Positions 35,461 to 43,309 of a stretch of 64,000 nucleotides of DNA are shown here, one piece after another. Position 1 is the stretch's first letter. Each line of letters starts with the position of its first letter. This DNA is from an uncultured delta proteobacterium. Lineage in GTDB: Bacteria > Myxococcota > Myxococcia > Myxococcales > 40CM-4-68-19. Location of the stretch: NCBI GenBank assembly GCA_903911145.1, contig CAIWCD010000041.1, positions 62,001 through 126,000 on the forward strand, read 5' to 3'. The position numbers and the translations under genes were made by a program. Below the pieces are notes generated by a model. That model saw only the letters and a program-made list of their open reading frames with translations, made no database searches and had not been told where the DNA came from.

Positions 35461-35515
35461 AAAATCTAGGGCAGTGGAGTCCAGAAGAGTCCGCACGAGT
35501 CCGCAGAGTCCGCAC
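35377..35515. repeat. 34-bp inverted repeat made of 9-bp iterons, candidate phage origin
   Basis: The left arm (35377-35410) and right arm (35482-35515) are inverted copies with 32 of 34 positions matching. Each arm contains three copies of GAGTCCGCA or its complement. The 71-bp centre is AT-richer than its surroundings and includes a GAAAATTTCTTC-type tract. The arms lie in the end of the primase gene and the start of the next gene. Confidence 0.8.
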
Positions 35516-36188
35516 GCAGGTGGCGAGCTCACCATCCGATTGGAACATCGGCGGCCAGGACATCGACGACCTGCGCCTCGTGTTCGCCGGCGGCGCCAGC
35601 GTTGGTATCCGCTCTCCTCAAGCTGGTATCGAGGCAGCGGCCATGTTCGAGAAGATCGAACGCCCGACCGAGCTGCGCTGTGGGCCGGTCTACGTCCGCA
35701 ACCCGGGCCATGTCGGCACCGGTTACGAACTCACCGACCAGCATCGGCGCACGGTGAAGCGCATCGCGGCAGCGGAGAAGATCGTCCGCGCTCTCCACAA
35801 GGCCTCCCCTGGCGCGCTCCAGGTCCTCAAGCTTGTCTACCTCTACGATGGAGTAGAGGGCTTCAAGGTCTTCGACGTCGAACTCGGTGACCACGGGGCG
35901 AAGCTTTCCAGGTTGGTTGTTCCAATCGTGGAGCCCAGGCTCTCGAGCGTCCGTGATGGGGTCCGCGACCCAATGCTCTCGAGCATTCGTGGTTGCTATG
36001 AGGCCTCCGGGTCCAACAAGCCCATCTACGTCTGGCTTGGAGAGCTCAGCTCCCGGGTTGCCAAGGCCAAGGCTGCGGCCGGCGCCGCCGACCTCTCAAT
36101 GGTGAAGCGGATCTCCGAAGACTCCCTCACCGTACTCGCGGCGGCCTCGATGGCTTGGCAAGCTGCACGCGGAGGCCGCCATGGTTGA
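35457..36188 (+). CDS. Uncharacterised phage protein after primase
   Basis: A 243-residue protein without a recognised family. The first 20 residues are encoded by the right arm of the iteron-like repeat and are therefore Arg/Val/Ser-biased. The middle (GTGYELTDQHRRTVKRIAAA, AEKIVRALHKASPGALQVL) suggests a helical protein. Its ATG overlaps the primase stop, so it belongs to the replication operon. Confidence 0.6.
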   Translation: MKNLGQWSPEESARVRRVRTQVASSPSDWNIGGQDIDDLRLVFAGGASVGIRSPQAGIEAAAMFEKIERPTELRCGPVYVRNPGHVGTGYELTDQHRRTVKRIAAAEKIVRALHKASPGALQVLKLVYLYDGVEGFKVFDVELGDHGAKLSRLVVPIVEPRLSSVRDGVRDPMLSSIRGCYEASGSNKPIYVWLGELSSRVAKAKAAAGAADLSMVKRISEDSLTVLAAASMAWQAARGGRHG

Positions 36189-36474
36189 GCTGCCCCTGGT
36201 GGTTTCGATGAAGACCTTGGTGAAGCTCTGCAACCTCGGTGTCCCCAGGCAGACGCCTGGTCGTATCGATGACGAAAGGCTCGTCTTCTGGTTCGAGAAA
36301 CACCGGATCACCGGGATGCCGCGGGATACCAATGGGTATCGCTATTTCGAGGTGTTCGAACTCGAGGAGAAGTGGCCGACGTTCGTGGCTGGCATCAAGG
36401 CCCGGCTATCAAGGTTCGCGGACGGACCCGCAGCGCTGCAGGCCATCGGTGATGACAGCGATGAAGCGGCATGA
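36181..36474 (+). CDS. Small phage protein at the end of the replication operon
   Basis: A 97-residue protein with a possible winged-helix character (MKTLVKLCNLGVPRQTPGRI, VFWFEKHRITGMPRDTNGYR). ATG at 36181 overlaps the previous gene by eight bases; ATG at 36208 is an alternative start. No family recognised. Confidence 0.55.
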   Translation: MVELPLVVSMKTLVKLCNLGVPRQTPGRIDDERLVFWFEKHRITGMPRDTNGYRYFEVFELEEKWPTFVAGIKARLSRFADGPAALQAIGDDSDEAA

Positions 36475-36747
36475 GGGGGCGTGGAGGGGACTCAGCAGGA
36501 ATTCTTTCGCGACTATATAGGGGCTCGCGAAGAAGACCGGCGCGGCGCGCCGCCCCGGTTCGCTTGATCCGACCCCCAAGCGAGCTGATTCGAACCCCAA
36601 GCGAACCCTATCGAACGGATGCGACCGCATGGCGAAGAACCGGGACGCCGAGGATAGTAGGGTGTTGTCGTTCTGATCGACCCGCACCCGCGTCTGTGAT
36701 CGACTCGCCGCATGTGCGGACCGGTCGAGCAACATGCGACGATGGCC
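36475..36747. promoter_or_regulatory. Non-coding region with repeated CAAGCGAAC motif
   Basis: No gene is supported here. A 21-bp imperfect tandem repeat carries CAAGCGAGC (36577-36585) and CAAGCGAAC (36598-36606); the inverse GTTCGCTTG lies at 36558-36566, so hairpins are possible. GATTCGAACCCCAAGCGAAC (36587-36606) recurs with two changes at 41124-41143, just before the methyltransferase gene. It may be a regulator site or an anti-termination element. Confidence 0.4.
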
Positions 36748-37614
36748 TCATGATAGCTCGTATACGCCGCAGCACGCCCGCATCGTGTTGTCGTGAATAT
36801 CGAGCACCGGGCGAATTTCGTCGGCACCGGATAGGTTCTCGAGCATCTGGTATCCCCCCGCGAGATTCCACGCGACGGGCAAGCCCAGCCGCCGACACGA
36901 CTCAAACACCGCCCGGTCGCGCCGATACAATTGCTCCGTCGTGAGGAACCCTCCGAGCGGATCGTCGATATGTGGATCGGCCCCGGCTTGATAGAGCACC
37001 AGTTGACTCCCGCGCTTTGCCATTCCCTCGAGGATGATCGGAATCCGCGCCAGGAACCGCGTCGCGTCGGCGGCGGAGAAGCCGTGCTCGCCGGCCGTGT
37101 AATGGTCGACCCAATCAATCCCGAGGCGCTCGAGGATATCGTCGGTGCCATCGCCGTAATGCTCGTCGAAATCGAGGATCGCGACTCGTCGGACATCGTG
37201 CCGGTCGTGCAGCAGGCATGCCGCGACCATCAGGCCATTGAAAGTGCAGAACCCTTGCGTCGTGGAATATCCGGCATGATGAAACCCCGAGCACGGCGCG
37301 ACGGCGACGCGCCGGTCCTCAAGCGCGCGCACTGCCGCCGTGTACATGGCTCCCGAAGTATATGGAAGCGCACTCGCCACAGCGGGCGAGCGGTTGCTGA
37401 ACCCGTTGTCCCGCCGGCCCGCGAGGATGTCGTCGACCATGCCGCGATCGTGCGCGAGCGCGAGATCCTCGGCGGGCAACGCGGGCGGCGCAATGATCTC
37501 GATTGGGAATCCTCGCTCTCGCCACGATGCGACGACAGGGGCGGGCTTGCCCGCCGACGGCGAGTAGGCGCCGGAGTCCGCGACCATCTCGGCGCTGTAG
37601 TAGACGGGGATCAT
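36748..37614 (-). CDS. Histone-deacetylase-fold amidohydrolase
   Basis: A 288-residue protein of the arginase/deacetylase superfamily. His112-His113 (GFHHAGYS), the metal-site motif DFDEHYGDGTDD (Asp148, Asp150, His152), GADPHIDDPLGG (Asp213) and AGGYQ are all present, as in acetoin-utilisation and acetylpolyamine amidohydrolase proteins. It would remove acetyl groups from a small molecule or a protein. It is on the minus strand in the prophage accessory region, 5 bp downstream of a short membrane peptide gene, and is unusual cargo for a phage. Substrate unknown. Confidence 0.82.
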   Translation of the reverse strand: MIPVYYSAEMVADSGAYSPSAGKPAPVVASWRERGFPIEIIAPPALPAEDLALAHDRGMVDDILAGRRDNGFSNRSPAVASALPYTSGAMYTAAVRALEDRRVAVAPCSGFHHAGYSTTQGFCTFNGLMVAACLLHDRHDVRRVAILDFDEHYGDGTDDILERLGIDWVDHYTAGEHGFSAADATRFLARIPIILEGMAKRGSQLVLYQAGADPHIDDPLGGFLTTEQLYRRDRAVFESCRRLGLPVAWNLAGGYQMLENLSGADEIRPVLDIHDNTMRACCGVYELS

Positions 37615-37618
37615 TCCA

Positions 37619-37795
37619 CTACCCCACTCGCTCTGCTGGCTTGTTCGGGTCGTTCTTGGTCTGGTCGACCTTCACGCCGTTTGGACCAGAGAGATTTTCG
37701 AAGATCCGGTCGGCCTTCTTGATCACGTCGTAAGCCGTGAGGCCAACGCCGATCGCGAAGATGATGCAGAAAGTGATCAAGAGCAGCCCAATCAT
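37619..37795 (-). CDS. Short single-pass membrane protein
   Basis: A 58-residue protein. Residues 1-22 are a membrane helix (MIGLLLITFCIIFAIGVGLT), followed by a charged soluble tail (IKKADRIFENLSGP). A GGAG ribosome-binding site lies six bases before the ATG. Its stop lies 4 bp before the deacetylase-fold gene start, so the two are probably translated from one message. Confidence 0.6.
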   Translation of the reverse strand: MIGLLLITFCIIFAIGVGLTAYDVIKKADRIFENLSGPNGVKVDQTKNDPNKPAERVG

Positions 37796-37857
37796 GTTTG
37801 ACTCCGTGGTTGATGGTGAGGCTGCGGATTCTTGAGATCTGATTCTCTGAGAAGTGA

Positions 37858-38226
37858 TTAGTGCGCGACCATCGAGTTAGTAGACATATTCGATGCAGCC
37901 GCTCTCGCCTCGTCTTCCCGAATCGATTCCAGCAGCTCGATCAAATTCTGGAAGTCGGTGCGCCGGTCGGTCTCCGTGGCTCCGCAGTCAGTCTGAGATT
38001 CACCCTCAACCGCGAGCCGCGCCTCGACGATTGCGCTCGAGAGCTCCTTCGCTAATGCGCGCACGAGCGGGTTGTCACACTCGAGGGGCGCCTGCTGGTC
38101 GCGCGCCGCGATCGCGAAGACGGCTAGCGCAGTTGCACGCGACGCAGGAGCAAGAGCCTCCCCTTGCCGTCTAATGTTTGCAACGCGGTGATACGCACTC
38201 CAGAACCGTCGCGGATCGTGGCCCAT
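37858..38226 (-). CDS. Uncharacterised small prophage protein
   Basis: A 122-residue helical protein. It starts with MGHDPRRFWSAYHRVANIRR after a strong AGGAG site, then ALAVFAIAARDQQAPLECDN. No family recognised. It is the second gene of a minus-strand pair with the gene at 38237. Confidence 0.55.
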   Translation of the reverse strand: MGHDPRRFWSAYHRVANIRRQGEALAPASRATALAVFAIAARDQQAPLECDNPLVRALAKELSSAIVEARLAVEGESQTDCGATETDRRTDFQNLIELLESIREDEARAAASNMSTNSMVAH

Positions 38227-38236
38227 CAGCTCTCCT

Positions 38237-38785
38237 TCACTGCAACACACCAGCAGAGATCCACGCCAGCTCATCGTCGGTCGGGTGATCCTCGGATTTC
38301 CAAGTCGCGCCGTCGAGACGAGTCACCGAGTACGACTGGTCACCCATGGAATCGACGGCGATCATCTCGCGCACGCGCCCCTTGCAAGCGCGTTGGAAGG
38401 AGAGGCACCGCTCGAGGGAATGCCGGATCTCCTTCGCGCGAGCGACCGGGTCCATATACAGACCGCCATAGGCGAGCCGAAGGAAGATGCGCCGCCACGA
38501 ATCGACTCGCTGGAAATAGTAGGCATAGCTGTTCGTGCCGTGACCCCAATATCCGAAGACGGCGTAGTCGCCGCGCTGGTCTTTGATGTAGTCGCGATCA
38601 CGAACAAGGCTCTGGTCCAGCCGCGGCTCCTCGGGCGCATCGTCCGTCGCGAAGAGCGCGCGATAACGCTTCACTCCGTGCCAACGCACCTCAGGTAAGA
38701 GCTCGATCGGAGCAGGCATTCCAATATCCCGCTCGAACTCGGCGAGGAGTGCCGGCATCCGCTCTGAGACTGGTGCTTCCGTCAT
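38237..38785 (-). CDS. Uncharacterised prophage protein, SMI1/KNR4-like in outline
   Basis: A 182-residue protein. The layout (an N-terminal helix LLAEFERDIGMPAPIELLPE, then aromatic beta-rich DYAVFGYWGHGTNSYAYYF) loosely resembles SMI1/KNR4-type immunity proteins, but key motifs are not clear, so the function is left open. It is followed 10 bp later by the gene at 38226 on the same strand. Confidence 0.5.
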   Translation of the reverse strand: MTEAPVSERMPALLAEFERDIGMPAPIELLPEVRWHGVKRYRALFATDDAPEEPRLDQSLVRDRDYIKDQRGDYAVFGYWGHGTNSYAYYFQRVDSWRRIFLRLAYGGLYMDPVARAKEIRHSLERCLSFQRACKGRVREMIAVDSMGDQSYSVTRLDGATWKSEDHPTDDELAWISAGVLQ

Positions 38786-38980
38786 GGCTTCCCCCTCGGC
38801 ACTGCCCGGGACGTCGACGTCGCCGCCCGCTCCGCACTGGTTCGTAGTTTCAAGATACCGAAGGGGCCCGACATCGGTCTCTGCGCGTCGATCACCGGAG
38901 TGTCGGAGCGGGCTGTTATCGTCTTTCTGCGTGCGACTTCGGAACCTGCGCCGACCTCGCGAAGAAAAAGGGAACGGACG

Positions 38981-39655
38981 ATGAGCGATGAGAGCCGGCC
39001 GAGCGATGTTGACGATGAGTTCGCCATCGGGCGGTGGATCAAAGCTGCGTTCCAGAAGATCGAGTCCACTTACAACCGCCGCCAGGATGATGCGCCCGCG
39101 CTTCCCGATGGCCGGCTCTGGCCTGAAGGGGTTCCCGGTGCCTACTTGGCCATGTCGCCGTCCGCCTACGGCATGGTCGCGGACATCCAGACGCGAGGCG
39201 GAGCGATCGCGTGGTTGTCTGGTAGCGTGTCGCCAGTGGAGCTCGCGATTGACCTTCTAGCGTATCGCTCGAAACTACCCATCCAACGACTTTGCTCCGG
39301 TTTGCTTGCAGAACTCGATTGGCCGCGACTCGCCCACACTGCACCGGGACTCGCCGAGATGCCGATGTGCATTGTGCCTGGAGCGACCGAGGCACATCAA
39401 AGCGAAGAGCTAATTGCCCGGATCGCGGCGGTGTACGCACGATCAACGCAACGTGTGCGCGTTCTGGTGTTGCAGCGAGAGACGGGAAGCGACGATCACA
39501 TGGCATCGACCCAGCATCGCGCAGCGATTGAGTTGGCTGCCAGGCTCTCTGCGTCGTTGATTCTGGCTAATGGGTCCTGCTGTAGATGCGAGCGTTCGAT
39601 GGAATGCGCCGAGCATGGCCGCGTCCTGCCAATCGAGATGGCCGCTTCGGTCTAA
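38981..39655 (+). CDS. Protein with DnaB-helicase-like C-terminal segment
   Basis: A 224-residue protein. The middle (SPVELAIDLLAYRSKLPIQR then LDWPRLAHTAPGLAEMP) resembles the part of DnaB that follows the P-loop, but no Walker A motif is present. It may be a decayed or repurposed helicase fragment. The start at 38981 is the second ATG of the frame and is followed by an acidic N-terminus. First of three small plus-strand genes. Confidence 0.45.
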   Translation: MSDESRPSDVDDEFAIGRWIKAAFQKIESTYNRRQDDAPALPDGRLWPEGVPGAYLAMSPSAYGMVADIQTRGGAIAWLSGSVSPVELAIDLLAYRSKLPIQRLCSGLLAELDWPRLAHTAPGLAEMPMCIVPGATEAHQSEELIARIAAVYARSTQRVRVLVLQRETGSDDHMASTQHRAAIELAARLSASLILANGSCCRCERSMECAEHGRVLPIEMAASV

Positions 39656-39757
39656 GCTGCCGGGCGTCTCGGTACGCCTAACGCGGCTCCGCGACGGGAT
39701 ACGCGGCCCGATCTCCGCGCATGGGTACACTCTGAAATCCGACAATCGAGGTGGCAG

Positions 39758-39979
39758 TTGAAAGCGACGATCAGCAACCTCTTGACCGACGAGGAGGTCA
39801 CCGTCGAAGCGGACACAGCCGACGTTCTCGAATCGAAGCTGAGGTGTCGATATTCGTCTGCATTGCAAAGGATCCCGGTGGGCAACCTGCGAGGGGTTAT
39901 CAGACAGCTCAACGATATCAGCTATATTTCGGTGGCATTGAGCGGCGGCCCCGGCGACGCGACTCCGGAAGACGAGTGA
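39758..39979 (+). CDS. Small phage protein, TTG start
   Basis: A 73-residue protein (KATISNLLTDEEVTVEADT, then RGVIRQLNDISYISVALSG) with beta/alpha character. The TTG start follows a GGTGGCAG sequence. Its stop overlaps the next start by four bases, which supports both genes. No family recognised. Confidence 0.45.
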   Translation: MKATISNLLTDEEVTVEADTADVLESKLRCRYSSALQRIPVGNLRGVIRQLNDISYISVALSGGPGDATPEDE

Positions 39980-40176
39980 AGGATTGCGCTCTGACCAATG
40001 GCTTTCGCATCTTTCGGGCAATCGTTCATTGCCTTCAGATCCAGAAGGCCCCGGGCATCGACGGTCAGCAGGCTGCGCGCGTTCTCGGCTGCTCCACTCA
40101 GTCGTGGCTACTGCTGCTCACGCTGCACCAGGGTGGTCCGGTGGTCCCCGGTGATACCGGTGGAAATGGTCCCTGA
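39976..40176 (+). CDS. Small protein, possible HTH
   Basis: A 66-residue protein beginning with GTG that overlaps the previous stop (GTGA). A possible HTH is GIDGQQAARVLGCSTQSWLL. No family recognised. Confidence 0.4.
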   Translation: MKDCALTNGFRIFRAIVHCLQIQKAPGIDGQQAARVLGCSTQSWLLLLTLHQGGPVVPGDTGGNGP

Positions 40177-40198
40177 GATTGCCGGTGGTGACACGAGT

Positions 40199-40828
40199 TC
40201 AGCAGGCCTTGACCCCTTGCATGAACCGGACATCGAGCGCGCTCGATTGTCCGGTCGCCGCCGCAGCCTCCACAACGGCGTGTGCAGCGACCACATCGTC
40301 GCCCATCCGCTTCGCCAGCGTCGCAAGCTCACTCCACGCCTCGCCGAAGGCAGGATGCAACACGAGCAGCGCATCCAGGAGCCTGCGCGCCTCCGGCAGC
40401 CGCTCGGCGCGCACCAGATGCCGCACCATCACCAGATGGCAGCGCTCATCGGCCTCGTTCAGCCCGGCAATCAGCGCGTAGAACTTGGGCACCCACGGCA
40501 GCGACACGTCCACGCCCTCGGCGGTCAGGCTGTTGCGCACGCGCTCGGCGATCGTCGCGAACGACGAATGGAACGGGAGCGCAAGCGGATCGAGCGCGAG
40601 CGCTTCGTTGACGTGCCGCATGGCCATCTCAGGATCTCCCAGGCAATCGAAGGCGACGGCCAGCTTCCACGACAGGAACGCGGAGTGAATCCCCAGCTTG
40701 CGCGCCTTGTCCTGGATCTCGAGGAACGACGTGCGTGCGGCCTCGTTCTCGTCGCGGTCGAGCTGCGCGTTGGCATGCTTGAGGTCCCAGAGGAGCACTC
40801 CCAGCGCGCGCGGCTTCAGGTGACTCAT
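40199..40828 (-). CDS. TPR-like protein
   Basis: A 209-residue helical protein with TPR-like hairpins (LGDPEMAMRHVNEALALDPL, ERLPEARRLLDALLVLHPAF, EAWSELATLAKRMGDDVVA). It begins at MSHLKPRALG, which overlaps the stop of a 20-codon leader frame. TPR proteins bind other proteins; target unknown. A promoter with a repressor-operator-like site lies upstream at 41003, so it may be expressed in the lysogen. Confidence 0.6.
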   Translation of the reverse strand: MSHLKPRALGVLLWDLKHANAQLDRDENEAARTSFLEIQDKARKLGIHSAFLSWKLAVAFDCLGDPEMAMRHVNEALALDPLALPFHSSFATIAERVRNSLTAEGVDVSLPWVPKFYALIAGLNEADERCHLVMVRHLVRAERLPEARRLLDALLVLHPAFGEAWSELATLAKRMGDDVVAAHAVVEAAAATGQSSALDVRFMQGVKAC

Positions 40829-40887
40829 CGATCGCCCCTTGAAACGGCGTTGATGATTCGCTGCAGGCTCTCGATTGCGTTCGACAT
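40825..40887 (-). CDS. 20-residue leader peptide candidate
   Basis: MSNAIESLQRIINAVSRGDR is preceded by GGGGAGG six bases before the ATG, and its TGA overlaps the start of the TPR gene (ATGA). The strong ribosome-binding site and exact overlap support translation. It may serve to couple translation of the TPR gene. Confidence 0.45.
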   Translation of the reverse strand: MSNAIESLQRIINAVSRGDR

Positions 40888-41002
40888 GGTGCCTCCCCTT
40901 GCAAACAGCAACCGCAACTTCACCAGCCGCGGCACATACGACAGGTGAAGCTGCGAACGCTTCCGCTTGGTCCCCATTCGCCATCTCTCGGCTGCGGAAC
41001 GG

Positions 41003-41020
41003 ACTGTACCAGCGGGGTGT
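41003..41020 (-). promoter_or_regulatory. Promoter-like site with third operator-like motif
   Basis: The minus strand reads TACAGT (-10) with the operator-like TGTACCAGCGGGGTG on the plus strand (41005-41019), matching PL and PR in the TGTACC block and the placement over the -10. The -35 is poor (CCTGCC, 17-bp spacing), like that of the putative repressor-maintenance promoter. It would drive the leader peptide and TPR gene. Confidence 0.4.
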
Positions 41021-41154
41021 GACAGGGCAGGTCAGAGCAACAGACCTCCCGTGTCCCGACTCAGCTTCCGCATGAGCTGCTTCGCAGGCGTCGAAGAAGG
41101 TGGGCGCCGCGTCGGCACCTAGCGATTCGAACTTCAAGCGAACGGAACCTATCT

Positions 41155-42432
41155 ATGGCCAAGCGCCAGAGCCCTGCAGCGGTCTGGTTGCCTATTGGCG
41201 ACCTGAAGCCCTGGGGCAAGAACCCGCGCAAGAACGATGGCGCGGTCGCCAGCGTGGCGGAATCCATCAAGCGATTCGGCTTCGCGGCGCCGATCGTCGC
41301 GCGGCTCGAGGACCATCAGATCATCGCTGGGCATACGCGCTGGCTGGCGGCGCAGAAACTCGGGCTCGAGCAAGTTCCGGTGCGGCTGGTGGATCTGGAT
41401 CCGGCCGACGCGCAGCTGCTGGCGCTGGCGGACAATAAGCTCGGGGAGATCGCCGAGTGGGACGATGAGCAGCTTGGCCAGGTGCTCGAGCAGCTCAAGC
41501 TCGACGGCGCCGACGTCCTGGACAGCGGGTTCGACGAGGCGGAGGTCGAGCAACTGCTCGGCGAGCTGCACTCGGAGGACCTGGCGGACGTCGAGGAGCA
41601 GCCGCTGCCGGCGCCGCCGAAGAAGCCGCAGAGCGCGCGCGGCGAGGTGTACCAGCTCGGGCCCCACCGTCTCATGTGCGGCGATTCCACAAATGCTGAT
41701 GACGTGCTCAAGCTGATGGCCGGGGAGCGCGCGGCGCTGTGCGCGACGGACCCGCCATATCTGGTTGATTACGACGGCGATAATCATCCGCAGTCGTTCG
41801 AGCGGGTGAAGAAGGGCAAGGACAACAACAAGAGCTGGGACGCGTATATCGATCCCAGCTCGAGCGTGGAGTTCTTCTCGAGCTTCCTGCGCGTCGCCAT
41901 CGCGCATGCGCTCGTGGAAAACCCGGCCTTCTACCAGTGGCACGCGTCGCGGCGGCAGGCGCTGGTGGAGGCGGCGTGGACGGAGAACGGGCTCCTCTTC
42001 CACCAGCAGATTATCTGGGTGAAGCCGCGGCCGATCCTGACGCGCAGCCATTTCATGTGGCAGCACGAGCCGTGCTTCTACGGTTGGATCGAAGGGAAGC
42101 CACCGACGCAGCGCCCGCCGGCGAGCGGGGAGTGCACGTCGGTATGGACTATCGACGGGGAGAACGACGGGATTCATCCGACTCAGAAGCCGCTCGAGGT
42201 GTTCACCAGGCCGATCGGCTACCACACCGACGCTGGCGCGCTCGTCTACGAGCCGTTCAGCGGCTCGGGCAGTCAGCTCATAGCGGCAGCGAAGACCGGA
42301 CGGCGGTGCTACGCGATGGAGCTGGCGCCGGAGTTCGTGGACGTCGCGCGTATCCGCTGGACCAACTTTGCGCGAGCGGCTGGGATCGACGCGGGCCCGG
42401 GCGCGATGGAGGCAGAGGAGCCGTCGCAATAG
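41155..42432 (+). CDS. ParB-domain / N6-adenine (or N4-cytosine) DNA methyltransferase fusion
   Basis: A 425-residue protein. Residues 10-110 are a ParB/Srx-like domain (IGDLKPWGKNPRKND, VARLEDHQIIAGHTRWLAA). Residues 160-410 are a beta-class methyltransferase with catalytic ATDPPYLVDY near residue 199, IHPTQKP and the SAM-binding YEPFSGSGSQLIAA. Phages use such fusions to modify their DNA against restriction. Its C-terminal 22 codons recur at 43310 in a diverged, interrupted form, showing that the gene end was duplicated or replaced. It lies upstream of the small terminase gene. Confidence 0.88.
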   Translation: MAKRQSPAAVWLPIGDLKPWGKNPRKNDGAVASVAESIKRFGFAAPIVARLEDHQIIAGHTRWLAAQKLGLEQVPVRLVDLDPADAQLLALADNKLGEIAEWDDEQLGQVLEQLKLDGADVLDSGFDEAEVEQLLGELHSEDLADVEEQPLPAPPKKPQSARGEVYQLGPHRLMCGDSTNADDVLKLMAGERAALCATDPPYLVDYDGDNHPQSFERVKKGKDNNKSWDAYIDPSSSVEFFSSFLRVAIAHALVENPAFYQWHASRRQALVEAAWTENGLLFHQQIIWVKPRPILTRSHFMWQHEPCFYGWIEGKPPTQRPPASGECTSVWTIDGENDGIHPTQKPLEVFTRPIGYHTDAGALVYEPFSGSGSQLIAAAKTGRRCYAMELAPEFVDVARIRWTNFARAAGIDAGPGAMEAEEPSQ

Positions 42433-42459
42433 AGCGAGCCCGATGGGGGGCGCCGCGAT

Positions 42460-42966
42460 TTACTTCGCAGCATTCAGCGCTGCGGCAGCCGTCTCAGTCA
42501 ACAGAAACAGCCGATGTGGTCTCGACGGCAGCGGAATGAACCCGTGGGCCTCGTAGAATCTCTGTCCGCGGTCGTCCTTGGCATCCACCACAATCGCGTA
42601 GGCGGCCACTGACTCGGCCGCGGCGAGCACGCGCGTCACGGCGTCAGCAACGAGCAAGTCGCCGACACCGGAGCCCTTCGCGCGCTCGTGGCGAGCCAGC
42701 CGGCCGATGAGCGCGGCGGGGATAGCGTCGTACCTAGGCAGCTTGCGCGCCAGGCTCTCGGGCAGGCTTTCGAGGGTCAGCGTGAACATGCTCAAGCTGT
42801 AGAAGCCGATGACGCCCTGCTCATCGAGCGCAACGAACACCTGGGCGACGTGACGACGCTGGTCCTGCGTGGCCCGAGTTCGGAACCAGTCGTCGAGCGC
42901 CTGAACGCCGGAGGTGAACGCGTCACGATCATGCCCACGCGTCAGCGGCTCGAACCGGATAGCCAC
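42460..42966 (-). CDS. GNAT acetyltransferase toxin, TacT-like
   Basis: A 168-residue GNAT protein. The N-terminus has FTSGVQALDDWFRTRA (the typical C-x-x-LDxWL-type segment of TacT/AtaT-like toxins), and RHERAKGSGVGDLLVADAV is the acetyl-CoA binding region; YEAHGFIPLP closes the fold. Such toxins acetylate aminoacyl-tRNA and stop translation. It pairs with the DUF1778 gene 6 bp upstream. It lies between two copies of the methyltransferase 3' end. Confidence 0.85.
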   Translation of the reverse strand: MAIRFEPLTRGHDRDAFTSGVQALDDWFRTRATQDQRRHVAQVFVALDEQGVIGFYSLSMFTLTLESLPESLARKLPRYDAIPAALIGRLARHERAKGSGVGDLLVADAVTRVLAAAESVAAYAIVVDAKDDRGQRFYEAHGFIPLPSRPHRLFLLTETAAAALNAAK

Positions 42967-42972
42967 CCGTCG

Positions 42973-43257
42973 TCAGCCTTGCTCGCGGTGCCGCCGAAGA
43001 GCAGCCACCAGCCGAGGCGTCGGACGCGGCGGGTGGGAGACGGCTTTCAGGAAGGCGTCGCGATCCTTGCCACGAAGCTCCATGCGTTCGTGATCCTCGA
43101 GTACGCGCCGCGCACCCTCGTAGGCGAGGTCGCCTGCGGCGAGACCGGAGATGGCGGTCGCTTGCTCGATCAATTTTCGCACGGACGGCGCGACGCGAAG
43201 CTCCATCCGCTCCGTCTTGTGCTCGCGCCTGGGGCTTGCTCTAGCCGAAGTTGCCAT
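42973..43257 (-). CDS. DUF1778 antitoxin, TacA-like
   Basis: A 94-residue ribbon-helix-helix antitoxin (TERMELRVAPSVRKLIEQA, then ISGLAAGDLAYEGARRVLED) with a C-terminal tail that would cover the toxin active site. A perfect 8-bp inverted repeat lies nine bases before its start. Antitoxin-first order with the GNAT toxin is canonical. Confidence 0.83.
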   Translation of the reverse strand: MATSARASPRREHKTERMELRVAPSVRKLIEQATAISGLAAGDLAYEGARRVLEDHERMELRGKDRDAFLKAVSHPPRPTPRLVAALRRHREQG

Positions 43258-43265
43258 GGGGATTT

Positions 43266-43288
43266 ATGTACGGCGCTCCACCGTACAT
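43266..43288. promoter_or_regulatory. Operator palindrome of the TacA/TacT-like operon
   Basis: ATGTACGG and CCGTACAT are perfect inverted repeats around a 7-base centre. They lie nine bases upstream of the antitoxin start, where an autoregulatory complex should bind. Confidence 0.65.
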
Positions 43289-43309
43289 GTCAAGCCAACC
43301 GCGGGGCCC

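Noticed and set aside
35377-35515. Transcription terminator
   Set aside because: The arms are separated by 71 bp, are both inside coding sequence and have no T run; the iteron structure fits better.
38782-39069. Minus-strand frame of 95 codons upstream of 38785
   Set aside because: No ribosome-binding site and no protein-like composition; overlaps the start of the plus-strand gene at 38981.
39998-40948. Plus-strand frame of 316 codons
   Set aside because: Antisense to the TPR gene and its leader; the shorter frame 39976-40176 is better supported by stop-start overlap.
41149-42429. Minus-strand frame of 426 codons
   Set aside because: Shadow of the ParB-methyltransferase gene, which carries DPPY and FSGSG motifs.
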